Shown: positions 7,914-15,532 of the stretch, piece after piece
Numbering within the stretch: the first letter of the stretch is position 1
Layout of the letters: the number at the start of each line of letters is the position of its first letter
NCBI GenBank assembly: GCA_964586145.1
Contig: CAZPHH010000071.1
Coordinates: 1 to 26,350 of the forward strand
Direction of reading: 5' to 3'
Length of the DNA: 26,350 nucleotides
From: JAFGJQ01 sp964586145
GTDB taxonomy: Bacteria > Planctomycetota > Phycisphaerae > UBA1845
Notes under the pieces: generated by a model
Seen by the model: only the letters and a program-made list of their open reading frames with translations
The model's database searches: none
Told to the model about the DNA's origin: nothing
Made by a program: the position numbers and the translations under genes

Positions 7914-9503
7914 GTGAACACGCAGAACGCGACGGATTATTACCGATTCTGCCCCAATCAGCCCAAGGTGAAGATCTCCGACTCGATCTGCCTGGGCCGG
8001 CGACGGGCCAACTACCCCTTCTGCAAGGGCTGCCGGTTCAACGACGAGGAGCAGGGCAGCGTCAGCCGGGCGGACCTGCCCGGCCTCATTCTGACCCGAC
8101 ATCAACAGGAGAAAGCGAGATCCTTCATGCTGGATAAGATTTTCAAGGCGTACGACATTCGCGGCACGTACCCTGACATGATCAACGAGGAGGTGGCCTG
8201 GCGGATCGGGCACGGCACGGCCTCCTACCTGAAATCCAGCATCCGCGGGCTCGACCGGGCCGATCCGAACGCCTCCGCCATTGCGGTCGGCCGCGACATG
8301 CGAAAAAGCAGCCCCTCGGTCGCGCGGGCCTTCATGGATGGCGCCCTCTCCACCGGGGCCACGGTGATCGACATCGGAATGATCGACACCTCGCAGATCT
8401 ACTTCGCCATCAACCACCTGCGGACGTGTGGCGGCGTGCAGGTGACGGCCAGCCACAACCCGGCCCATTACAACGGCTTCAAGGTGTCCGGGGCCAAGGG
8501 CGTGCCCATCAGCGGCGAAACCGGGCTGGACGACATCCGCAAGATCGTCACGAACCTGATGCGGCACGAGACCGGGCAGCGCGGCGAGCTGCGGTTGCTC
8601 GACCTGCGGACGGAATACCGAGAGTTCATCCGGCAGTTCCTGGATCCGCCGCGGAAGCTCAAGATCGCGATCGACGCCTCCAACGGCATGGCCGGCCGCT
8701 GGGTGCCCGCCATTTTTGACGACATCCCCGAACTGACGCTGTCCTGCATCAACATGGAGCACAACGGCGAGTTCGTACACGACCCCAACCCCCTGATCGA
8801 CACGAACCTGCGGCAGTTGCAGGACGAGATCAGGCGGATCGGGGCGGACGTGGGCGTCTGCTTCGACGGCGACGCCGACCGGCTGATGGTGGTCGATGAG
8901 AAGGCGCAGATCATCCGCTGCGACATGCTGACGGCGGTGCTGGCCCGCCAGTTCCTCGCCAGGACCCCGAAAGCCACGATCGTATACGACCTGCGCTCCA
9001 GCCGCGCCGTCGCCGAGGAAATCAAGAAGGCCGGCGGCGTGCCCCGCCGCGAACGGGTGGGCCACGCCTTCATGAAGCGGGCACTCGCCGACGCCAAGGC
9101 CCCGTTCGGCGGCGAGCTCAGCGGCCATTTCTACTTCCGGGAAAACTTCAACTGCGACTCGGGCATGCTGGCCCTCGTCCACCTGATCAACCTGCTCACC
9201 CGGGAGGGCAAGCCGCTCAGCGAGATCATCGCCCCCGTGAAGCGGTACGCATCCAGCGGCGAACGCAACTTCGAGAACCCGGACGCGGACGGCACGATCC
9301 GGAAACTTCAGGAGGTCTACAAGGACGGCCGCATCGACTTCCTCGACGGCATCACCATCCAGTTCAAAGACTGGTGGTTCAACGTCCGCAAGTCCAACAC
9401 CGAGCCGCTGGTGAGGCTGAACCTGGAGGCCGAGAAGCCCGAGCTCATGGAAGACAAACTGGCCGAGGTCGCAAAGCTGCTGGGCACGCCGGTGGCCCAC
9501 TGA
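7914..9503 (+). CDS. phosphomannomutase/phosphoglucomutase with Cys-rich N-terminal extension
   Basis: A 529-residue alpha-D-phosphohexomutase interconverting sugar 1- and 6-phosphates (mannose or glucose) for polysaccharide precursors. The canonical enzyme begins near residue 72 (MLDKIFKAYDIRG). It contains the phospho-serine loop TASHNP with S180, the metal loop DGDADR (318-323), the sugar-binding GGELSGH (399-405) and the phosphate-binding KSNTEP (493-498), so all four domains are complete. The added head of about 70 residues carries C13, C26, C37 and C40, ending in a CxxC, in a context suggesting a small zinc-binding or Fe-S knob. GTG 7914 is supported by AAGGA just upstream (short spacing), whereas the internal ATG at residue 72 has little Shine-Dalgarno, so the long form is probably real. 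Mannose versus glucose preference cannot be read from the sequence. Confidence 0.92.
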   Translation: MNTQNATDYYRFCPNQPKVKISDSICLGRRRANYPFCKGCRFNDEEQGSVSRADLPGLILTRHQQEKARSFMLDKIFKAYDIRGTYPDMINEEVAWRIGHGTASYLKSSIRGLDRADPNASAIAVGRDMRKSSPSVARAFMDGALSTGATVIDIGMIDTSQIYFAINHLRTCGGVQVTASHNPAHYNGFKVSGAKGVPISGETGLDDIRKIVTNLMRHETGQRGELRLLDLRTEYREFIRQFLDPPRKLKIAIDASNGMAGRWVPAIFDDIPELTLSCINMEHNGEFVHDPNPLIDTNLRQLQDEIRRIGADVGVCFDGDADRLMVVDEKAQIIRCDMLTAVLARQFLARTPKATIVYDLRSSRAVAEEIKKAGGVPRRERVGHAFMKRALADAKAPFGGELSGHFYFRENFNCDSGMLALVHLINLLTREGKPLSEIIAPVKRYASSGERNFENPDADGTIRKLQEVYKDGRIDFLDGITIQFKDWWFNVRKSNTEPLVRLNLEAEKPELMEDKLAEVAKLLGTPVAH

Positions 9504-9567
9504 GAGCAACCGTGCAGGCGCACCACGGACCCCCGTGGCAGGGCCGCACACTCCCGACGATGCACGA

Positions 9568-10812
9568 ATGATCGAAGGCACCACGCACCAACACCTGAAC
9601 AACGGCATCGAGCTGGCCTGCGCCACCCTGCCCCACCGACGGGCCGTCGCCATCGAGTTCCGCCTGCTGGCCGGCACTGTGGATGAGCCTGCCGACCGGC
9701 TGGGGCTGGCCCGCGTTGTGGAAGAGACGGTGTCCAAAGGCACGGCCACGCGGGACGCCCGCGGCGTGTCCGACGCCTTCGACGCGATCGGCTCTCCCCA
9801 CACCTCGTGGACGGAACGCGAAAGCATCCGTTTTTCCTCGCTGACCCTGCCGGAACACCTGGATGCGTCCGTCGGTCTTCACGCCGAGTTCCTCCGAACG
9901 GCCGCGTTTCCACAGAATTTCGTCGACGTGGCGCTGGAGCTCGGCCGGCAGGAATTGCAGTCCCTTCAGGACGATCCACAGGCCCTGGCCGACCGGCATC
10001 TGGGGCAGCAAGCGTACGGCCCGGTGCTCGGCCGGCATCCACTGGGTGAGCCCGAGACCCTGGACCACATCACCCGGGACGACGTGTGTGCCTTCTGGCG
10101 GTCGCTGTTCGGCGCCGGGCGGATGCAGGTTTCGGTGGCCGGCCCCGTCGAGGCCGAAGATGTGGCAGACTGCCTGCGCCGCCATTTCGACGGGTTCGGC
10201 CCGCCGCAACCGCAGGGACGCGAGCGGCGGACCGTCGAGTTCCGCCCCATCCGCACTCACGTCGAGAAAGACACGGAGCAGGTGCAGATTGCCTTGGCGT
10301 TCCAGGGCCTGCCCAAGGGCCACCCGCAATACTACGTTCAGGCGGTTGTGCTGGCCGTTCTGACTGCGGGCATGAGTTCGCGCCTGTTCACGGAAGTGCG
10401 CGAGAAGCAGGGGCTGGTGTACTGGGTCAGCGCGTGGCCGGAGTTCCCCCGCGGCGCCGGCATGGTGTTTGTCGGCGCCTCCAGCCGGTTGGAACACTGC
10501 GATCGGGCGTACGCAACCATCCTGCGCGAGCTGGAGCGGCTGCCGGGAGACATCACGATCGAGGAGCTGGACCGGGCCAAGACCCAGATCGACGTGGACC
10601 TGGTGATTCGCGGCGACCGCACCCAGGCCCGCAGCCGGGAATTGGCCGACGACCTGTTCCACTACGGCGAGCTGATCCCGACGGCGGAGAAGCTTGCCCG
10701 GATCAAGGCGGTCACCCTGGATGACATCCGGCAGTATTTCGCTGAGCATCCGTGGCAGCCTTTCAGCGTGGTGACGCTGGGTCCAAAGGAAATCCGGGAG
10801 GCGGCCCAATGA
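9568..10812 (+). CDS. M16 peptidase-like subunit without the zinc site
   Basis: A 414-residue M16B-family protein (pitrilysin/processing-peptidase fold) with two homologous halves. Where active subunits have HxxEH, this one reads R49-V-V-E52-E53, so both zinc histidines are lost and it should be non-catalytic. In the second half it keeps the family segment SSRLFTEVREKQGLVYWVSA, with the Arg/Tyr pair that helps bind substrate. This division of labour is typical of heterodimeric M16B enzymes and of the alpha subunit of mitochondrial processing peptidase. No signal peptide is seen. The start is uncertain: ATG 9568 was chosen because the homologous region begins there, and in-frame GTG 9535 would add 11 residues; neither has a strong Shine-Dalgarno. 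Its stop overlaps the start of the next gene by 4 bp. Confidence 0.85.
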   Translation: MIEGTTHQHLNNGIELACATLPHRRAVAIEFRLLAGTVDEPADRLGLARVVEETVSKGTATRDARGVSDAFDAIGSPHTSWTERESIRFSSLTLPEHLDASVGLHAEFLRTAAFPQNFVDVALELGRQELQSLQDDPQALADRHLGQQAYGPVLGRHPLGEPETLDHITRDDVCAFWRSLFGAGRMQVSVAGPVEAEDVADCLRRHFDGFGPPQPQGRERRTVEFRPIRTHVEKDTEQVQIALAFQGLPKGHPQYYVQAVVLAVLTAGMSSRLFTEVREKQGLVYWVSAWPEFPRGAGMVFVGASSRLEHCDRAYATILRELERLPGDITIEELDRAKTQIDVDLVIRGDRTQARSRELADDLFHYGELIPTAEKLARIKAVTLDDIRQYFAEHPWQPFSVVTLGPKEIREAAQ

Positions 10813-12050
10813 CGTCGACCTTTCACAGTCACACGCTGAGCAACGGGCTTCGCATCGTGGTGGAGTGCATGCCCGGGGTGCAGACGGCCGCGGCGGGCTT
10901 TCTCGTTCGGGCGGGCGCCCGTGACGAAACGCCCGACGTGGCCGGCGTTTCGCACTTCCTGGAGCACATGTGCTTCAAGGGCACGCCCAACCGCGACGCC
11001 CGACAGATCAACCTCGATTTCGACAATTTGGGCGGCCGGCCGAACGCGTTCACCTCGCAAGACCGGACGTTCTACCATGCGGTCACGCGGGCCTCGGACG
11101 TGGCCCGGCAGATCGAGATTCTGGCGGACCTGATGCGATCCATCCTGCCGCCGGACGAGTTTGACCTGGAAAAGCAGACCGTTCTGAACGAGATCGCCAT
11201 GTCCCAGGACCACCTGGAAAGCGTGGCGTTTGACCTGCTGCTGGACACGGTGTTTGCCGGGCACTCGCTGCATTGGCCGGTGCTGGGCTATGAGAGCACC
11301 ATCGGCCCGCTCGCGCGCGATCGGATGCACGCGTATTTCCAGGAGCACTATGCCCCGGACAACATGATCCTGCTCTGCGCCGGCAACGTGGAACCGCAGA
11401 TGATCTTTGACGAGGCCCAGCGCTGGTGCGGCGACTGGAAGCCCTCGGGATACCGGCGGACACGCGTTCCGCCGGCCGTCCACACCGGAACGGCTGTCCG
11501 CCAGGTCACGCGGTTCAACCAGCAGGTGATCGCCCTGTGCCACGCCGCCCCGCCCGCGGTGGACCCCCTGAACGACACGGCTGACGCGGCCGCCGTGATC
11601 CTGGGCGGCGAGAACTCGCGGATTTTCTGGAACATCGTGCAGACCGGCATCAGCTCGCGGGCGGGCTCGTTCCGGCTGGATTACGAAGACTGCGCCCTGA
11701 TGATCCTCTACGGCGTTACTGAGCCGGACAACGCCGAGCAGCTCACGGACGCCCTGCGGGCGGAGGCCGCCGCGATCTGCCGGCAGCCGGTGGCCGATCA
11801 CGAAATCCAGCGGGTGCGGAACAAGCAGCAAACCCTGCTGGCCGTCGAGGGCGAATCGCCGTATCATCGGCTCACCCAGGTGATGGACGACGTGGATTAC
11901 CGCGGCCGGCCCCGCACGGTGGAGGAGCGGCTGGCTTCCGTGGCGGCCATCGGGGCCGACAGCATCCTGGAGTGCTTTCGGCGGTATCCATTGGATGGGG
12001 ACGGGTGTTTGATCAGCGTCGGGCCGCGGAACTGGCCCGCGAGCGATTGA
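10809..12050 (+). CDS. M16 zinc peptidase, catalytic subunit
   Basis: A 413-residue M16B metallopeptidase. The inverted zinc motif is intact: H49-F-L-E52-H53 in SHFLEHMCFKGT, with the third ligand E128 in VLNEIAMSQD at the family spacing of about 75 residues. The second half carries the region equivalent to the partner's R/Y motif, but it is degenerate (ENSRIFWNIVQTGISSRAG), so catalysis probably needs the upstream subunit. ATG 10809 sits in an ATGA overlap with the upstream stop, with GGGAGG 8-9 nt upstream, showing translational coupling and equal dosage. Likely a cytoplasmic or periplasmic-face peptidase acting on small or unfolded peptides; no signal peptide is seen. The 374-residue membrane protein gene starts 28 bp downstream and may be co-transcribed. 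Confidence 0.9.
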   Translation: MTSTFHSHTLSNGLRIVVECMPGVQTAAAGFLVRAGARDETPDVAGVSHFLEHMCFKGTPNRDARQINLDFDNLGGRPNAFTSQDRTFYHAVTRASDVARQIEILADLMRSILPPDEFDLEKQTVLNEIAMSQDHLESVAFDLLLDTVFAGHSLHWPVLGYESTIGPLARDRMHAYFQEHYAPDNMILLCAGNVEPQMIFDEAQRWCGDWKPSGYRRTRVPPAVHTGTAVRQVTRFNQQVIALCHAAPPAVDPLNDTADAAAVILGGENSRIFWNIVQTGISSRAGSFRLDYEDCALMILYGVTEPDNAEQLTDALRAEAAAICRQPVADHEIQRVRNKQQTLLAVEGESPYHRLTQVMDDVDYRGRPRTVEERLASVAAIGADSILECFRRYPLDGDGCLISVGPRNWPASD

Positions 12051-12078
12051 CCGCACCCCCGGCACGGCGCCACAGAAG

Positions 12079-13203
12079 ATGACGACCCCGCACGATCTGG
12101 ATGTCAGGACCGTCTACACCACGGAGGCCCCGAAGCCGCCGCCGCTGCCCCCCTCGACCCGCGCGCAGGCGCGCGTTCGGATCGTCGGCCTGCTGAGCCT
12201 CGTGGTGGCCATGGGCTGGATCTACGTCACCTGGTTTCCCGTTGACCGGTTTCTGGTTCGAGCGATGATCAAAGCCGCCCTCGCGCAGCCGTTCGAGATC
12301 GACTGGTCGTTCATGTACCCGGACCCGCCGGGAGACCGTCCGAGCAAACCGCGAGGCGACGAGGAAACGCCGGCCGGCATCCTCGCGCCGCCCCACGCAC
12401 CGGAGACCGCCCCCCTCAACGAACCGCTCCGAAGGAGGCGTCCGCCCTCGCCGCGGACCGAACCGCTGCCGCCGCCACTCCAAGCGGCGGAGCCTGCCGC
12501 CCCCACGACGGCCGATGCCCCCGACCCCAACGTCGTCATGGAACGACTGGGATACACCATGTACGCCTGGCTCACGGACACCACGGTGGTTGCGGCCTGG
12601 CTCGCCCTGTGCGGCGGCGCCGGGCTGGGCGGCCTGTTCCTCGGCGAGCGGAAATGGAACGCCCTCAACCTTTTCCTGATTGCCGTGGCCATCATCCTGG
12701 CCGTTGCGGGCGGCATCTTCGCATTGCAGCAGGCGTTCGGCCTGTGGACGTATGATCTGCCCAAGCCCCCGCCCTCGGCGGAAGTCGGCTTCGCGCTGGC
12801 CGTTCTGCTTTGCGTCGCGTCGGCCTGCACATTCATGCCGCGCCCCGCCGCGGCCGTGCTGGCGGTCCTGGCCTTTGGTGTCCTGGTCGGCCTGATCGCG
12901 TTTACCTGGCGCGAATACGAGCGCGTGTATCCGGCCGGCGTCCCGCGTGTCCTGGCCATGCTGGTGTTCCTGGGCGCTGCGATGGCCGGCGTGCTGCTGA
13001 CCCGCAAAGCGGGCGCCCTCCAGATGGTTGCCGTCGTGCTTGTGTTGCTTTCCGCCGGCGCAACGGTGGCCGCCATGGCCTACGGCCATCGCCACGGCGC
13101 CCTCGTGGAGCTCGAACCGACGACCGCCACGTACGCAAAGGCTTTCGCCCTGCAATCTTCGTACGCGTGGGCGGTGTTGGTGCTGCGATTGGGTCTTCGC
13201 TGA
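12079..13203 (+). CDS. hypothetical multi-pass membrane protein with proline-rich loop
   Basis: I do not recognise a family for this 374-residue protein. A proline-rich cytoplasmic-looking head (18-26) is followed by one membrane segment at about 34-52. Then comes a long hydrophilic loop (about 78-150) rich in Pro, Arg and Glu, and then a cluster of six or so membrane segments at about 168-188, 195-217, 236-251, 256-276, 288-306 and 314-335, with a possible further one at 354-370. The loop looks disordered. ATG 12079 has only a weak purine stretch (CAGAAG) upstream. It follows the M16 pair by 28 bp, so coupling to that operon is likely. One speculative idea is that it anchors or feeds the peptidase pair. 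Real coding is supported by consistent hydrophobic periodicity. Confidence 0.7.
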   Translation: MTTPHDLDVRTVYTTEAPKPPPLPPSTRAQARVRIVGLLSLVVAMGWIYVTWFPVDRFLVRAMIKAALAQPFEIDWSFMYPDPPGDRPSKPRGDEETPAGILAPPHAPETAPLNEPLRRRRPPSPRTEPLPPPLQAAEPAAPTTADAPDPNVVMERLGYTMYAWLTDTTVVAAWLALCGGAGLGGLFLGERKWNALNLFLIAVAIILAVAGGIFALQQAFGLWTYDLPKPPPSAEVGFALAVLLCVASACTFMPRPAAAVLAVLAFGVLVGLIAFTWREYERVYPAGVPRVLAMLVFLGAAMAGVLLTRKAGALQMVAVVLVLLSAGATVAAMAYGHRHGALVELEPTTATYAKAFALQSSYAWAVLVLRLGLR

Positions 13204-13303
13204 CACTTGCCCGGACCTTCAGACCGAACGACAATGAAGCGAGGTCGCGGGATGCACGCCCCGTGGTGGCGCATCCAAACACCCGCGAGAAAGGGAGCTC
13301 ATC

Positions 13304-14014
13304 ATGAACCGGCTCGCTCCGGCCGCATTGTGTGCAAGCCTGATCTGCATGGTCGTCGGTTGCGGCGGCGGCATCCCGACGTTGGATGGCAGCGAAAACG
13401 GTGAGTTCATCGTCCCGGACAACGGCAACTCCTCCGGCGGCGGCAACGGCAGCACAAACGACAACGCCGACGAGAACGCCGATGACAACGGCGACGAGAA
13501 CGCTAACGAAAACACCGACGATGACGGAGCCGACTCACCCCCGGCTCGGCTCACCGTCACGAGCCGCTTGCTGCTGAACGACACCGGCGAGATCGACCGG
13601 CGTTTCACCTACCACCCCGGGTGCGGCGGGGACAACGTCTCACCGCAGCTCTCCTGGACCGGTGCGCCGCAAGAGACCCAGAGCTTCATCGTCGTGATTT
13701 TCGACCGCAGCGCCGGTGACTTCATCCATTGGGTCGTGTTCGACATTGCCGCGGGCGTCACCAACATCAACGAAGGCGGACCCGCTCCCGGCGGCCAGAC
13801 CCTCAACGACTACCAGCAGGGCCTGTTCGGCTACGGCGGACCCTGCCCGCCGTCGGGCGAGGTACACACATATGTGTTCCGCGTCTACGCCCTCGACATC
13901 CGAAACGCCGGGCTGACCGCCGGGCAGCGGGTCTCGCTGGCGGCGCTGGAGGCCCTCATCGCCGGCCACGTCGTGGGCCAGGGCGAACTGACCGCCTCGC
14001 TTACCGGACCGTAA
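13304..14014 (+). CDS. PEBP-family lipoprotein (YbhB/YbcL-like)
   Basis: A 236-residue predicted lipoprotein. A short signal peptide ends in lipobox VVGC with C20 as the lipidated residue. Residues 40-78 form a low-complexity linker of Asn, Asp, Glu and Gly. The phosphatidylethanolamine-binding fold follows (about 82-235): GCGGDNVSPQLSW, the ligand-pocket strand with D134 (VIFDRSAGDF) and H142 (IHWVVFDI), and the later GYGGPCPPSG and HTYVFRVYALD segments typical of bacterial YbhB/YbcL proteins. Bacterial members have no firmly known role; small-ligand or phospholipid-headgroup binding is the family idea. ATG 13304 has AGGGAG 7 nt upstream. A 100-bp gap separates it from the membrane protein upstream, with no obvious promoter. 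Confidence 0.88.
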   Translation: MNRLAPAALCASLICMVVGCGGGIPTLDGSENGEFIVPDNGNSSGGGNGSTNDNADENADDNGDENANENTDDDGADSPPARLTVTSRLLLNDTGEIDRRFTYHPGCGGDNVSPQLSWTGAPQETQSFIVVIFDRSAGDFIHWVVFDIAAGVTNINEGGPAPGGQTLNDYQQGLFGYGGPCPPSGEVHTYVFRVYALDIRNAGLTAGQRVSLAALEALIAGHVVGQGELTASLTGP

Positions 14015-14173
14015 CCACCTCGCCCCATCCGAGCCTACTCGCGTTTGCCGGCGCGCTGCGTGTGCATCATCGTGCCCACGGCGTGCATTCACCTTCCCGG
14101 CCCGGGCCGCGTCCCCTGCGCCGGGGCGTTTCGTCCCATTCCGACCTTTTCTTAACCTGTTGTTTTGGCGGAA

Positions 14174-14230
14174 ATTGCGCGCAATCTCGCGATGCCAATC
14201 GAACTGCCACCCGTTGGCACGGCCCGTGCC
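14174..14230. promoter_or_regulatory. two palindromes upstream of the 114-residue gene
   Basis: ATTGCGCGCAAT (14174-14185) is a perfect 12-bp palindrome. GGCACGG-C-CCGTGCC (14216-14230) is a 7-bp inverted repeat with a 1-nt centre. Both lie in the 247-bp region before ATG 14262, 30-90 bp upstream. Their form suits dimeric regulator sites, but no identified regulator matches them. Confidence 0.35.
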
Positions 14231-14261
14231 CTGTCAGGAAGTGACGCATTCGGAGCATCCC

Positions 14262-14606
14262 ATGCGAGGACCGTGGCTGGCAGTTGGCAATGGCGTGACG
14301 TTCCGGTTGAGGCACGTGGAGTGCCCCGACCTCACGCCGTTGTTCGAGCACGTCGGCCCGGACCTGCGCGTGGTCGGGCAGGTGGTCTGCCTGAGCGACA
14401 GTGGCGTTCGCAAGGATCACTTCGCGATTGTGGACGTAGAGGGCATGTACACGCCACTCATCGTACCCGCGGCCCGGCTCCGGCCGGCGACCCGACGGGG
14501 CCTGGCGGGCGGTTTGGCCGTACGTCCCTTTTACCACGGCTCCGATGCAGCAACCAGCGGGACCCCCGCCCGAGAGGATGCCCCTCTTCGGCGGTTGGAT
14601 CCATAG
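14262..14606 (+). CDS. small hypothetical protein
   Basis: A 114-residue protein with no family that I recognise. ATG 14262 has GGAG 6 nt upstream, the best argument that it is translated. The first 75 residues look structured: alternating hydrophobic strands such as LRVVGQVVCLSDSG and DHFAIVDVEGMYTPLIVP suggest a small beta-rich domain. The last 40 residues are basic and Pro/Ala-rich and look disordered. There are no membrane segments and no signal peptide. Two strong hairpins follow its stop, consistent with a monocistronic unit. The frame stays open for 34 codons upstream of the chosen start, but without protein-like composition. Confidence 0.6.
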   Translation: MRGPWLAVGNGVTFRLRHVECPDLTPLFEHVGPDLRVVGQVVCLSDSGVRKDHFAIVDVEGMYTPLIVPAARLRPATRRGLAGGLAVRPFYHGSDAATSGTPAREDAPLRRLDP

Positions 14607-14622
14607 AGCTCTCTCTCTCCCT

Positions 14623-14662
14623 CCCAGGCTTAGGTTGCTCTCCCGAGCAACCTTTGCCTGGG
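14623..14662 (+). terminator. long hairpin after the 114-residue gene
   Basis: CCCAGGC (14623-14629) pairs with GCCTGGG (14656-14662), and inside it AGGTTGCTC (14632-14640) pairs with GAGCAACCT (14645-14653) around a TCCC loop. That is 16 pairs interrupted only by a 2x2 T-T mismatch. It begins 17 nt after the stop codon. It lacks a T-tract, so it may act as an RNA-stabilising end or work together with the next hairpin. Confidence 0.6.
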
Positions 14663-14721
14663 ACCCTAACGGTTGACCCGACGCACGCGGGACAACGATC
14701 GTGCGAAAGCGATGCTCTCTC

Positions 14722-14767
14722 CCCCAGGTGGGGCGGCCCAACCCGCCCCCTCACCTGGGGTCATTTT
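14722..14767 (+). terminator. intrinsic terminator
   Basis: CCCCAGGTG (14722-14730) pairs with CACCTGGGG (14752-14760), and the inner GGGCGG (14731-14736) pairs with CCGCCC (14743-14748). The stem is followed at once by TCATTTTT. This is a classic rho-independent layout on the plus strand, about 115 bp beyond the 114-residue gene and 60 bp after the first hairpin. Confidence 0.75.
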
Positions 14768-14840
14768 TGCGCAGGTCCCACAGCCGCAACAACGCGTGTC
14801 ACGGCACACCATTTCATGTGGTTCCGAACTCGCGGCACCC

Positions 14841-14990
14841 ACTGGAGGCCGGCTTTCGGCGCCCGCGTGGAGAAGCCGGCTGGAAGCCGGCTCCCTGCAG
14901 TCAATCGGGAAAACCAGACAAGGGGTGCATTGCCTCACACTCCCGCCTGAAGGAGGGGGCACTGGCCGGTCGGCTGAAGCCGACCACCGC
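14841..14990. repeat. REP-like palindrome cluster
   Basis: This gene-free stretch holds several short inverted repeats of one style: AGCCGGCT twice, 3 nt apart (14874-14881 and 14885-14892), and GGTCGGCT-GA-AGCCGACC (14968-14985, a perfect 8-bp stem). An imperfect CTCCCGCCTGAAGGAGGGG type hairpin (about 14940-14957) adds a third. A related element, GACCGGCT-TTCC-AGCCGGTC, recurs near 23.7 kb. The rest of 14768-15074 shows no gene that I can support. Confidence 0.6.
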
Positions 14991-15074
14991 GGGGAGTCGA
15001 TGTCGCTTCCACTTCCAGTCGAATCTGACGTGCCGGGGCATGACCGCCCGCCCCCCTCTGCTCTCCATGGACGT

Positions 15075-15104
15075 TTGACGCCGCATCCGCGCCGGCGTTA
15101 GCAT
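15075..15104 (+). promoter_or_regulatory. candidate promoter for a leaderless transcript
   Basis: TTGACG (15075-15080, 5/6 match) and TAGCAT (15099-15104, 4/6 match) are 18 bp apart. The expected transcription start, 6-8 nt after the -10, falls at 15111-15113, that is on ATG 15113, which has no Shine-Dalgarno. Confidence 0.45.
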
Positions 15105-15112
15105 GGCCGGCC

Positions 15113-15505
15113 ATGGTGGACGATCTCGTTCAGTTCACAATTATCATCGTTCTTGCTGCCATAGGCGCAATCAGCTACAGACGCAAGTACCGTACCGCAA
15201 AGGTCGATGAGGCCCATTGGTTTCTTCACTTCTCTTTTGAAGTATCCTCTGCCATGGTCCTTACTCTTTTCGCATGTCGGCATGTCTTGGATAGGGACGG
15301 TGCCGGCGCCTGGGCATTTCTCTTTACCTTCTCGGCATTTGCGTCCGCTGCATTCCTTGGCGCTGTCCGCAGAATCTACTTGGGTCAGTCCGACACCAGG
15401 AGACTGAGAACCCCCCTCGATGCGCCTGTTCTCATCTCCTTCATTACTGCCGTGATTGGCATGACCGTCCTTGCTCTCTTGATACCGAATCTCCGCATGC
15501 GCTAG
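15113..15505 (+). CDS. small membrane protein, unknown
   Basis: A 130-residue hydrophobic protein with about four membrane segments: near 7-22, 45-57, 66-84 and 106-125. Basic stretches (RRKYRTAK, RRIYLGQSDTRR) lie between them. I recognise no family. Base composition and codon choice look visibly less GC-extreme than in neighbouring genes (many att, ctt, tct, gca), suggesting recent acquisition. There is no Shine-Dalgarno before ATG 15113, but a promoter is placed for a leaderless message. It stands alone between a REP-like region and a short remnant. A partner or immunity-type role for the downstream lipoprotein is possible but unsupported. Confidence 0.6.
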   Translation: MVDDLVQFTIIIVLAAIGAISYRRKYRTAKVDEAHWFLHFSFEVSSAMVLTLFACRHVLDRDGAGAWAFLFTFSAFASAAFLGAVRRIYLGQSDTRRLRTPLDAPVLISFITAVIGMTVLALLIPNLRMR

Positions 15506-15532
15506 AGAAGAGCGTGCAACTGGGTTCGGTTA

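Noticed and set aside
7755..9827. 690-residue minus-strand frame opposite phosphomannomutase
   Set aside because: Antisense shadow crossing a promoter region and two genes; no family motif.
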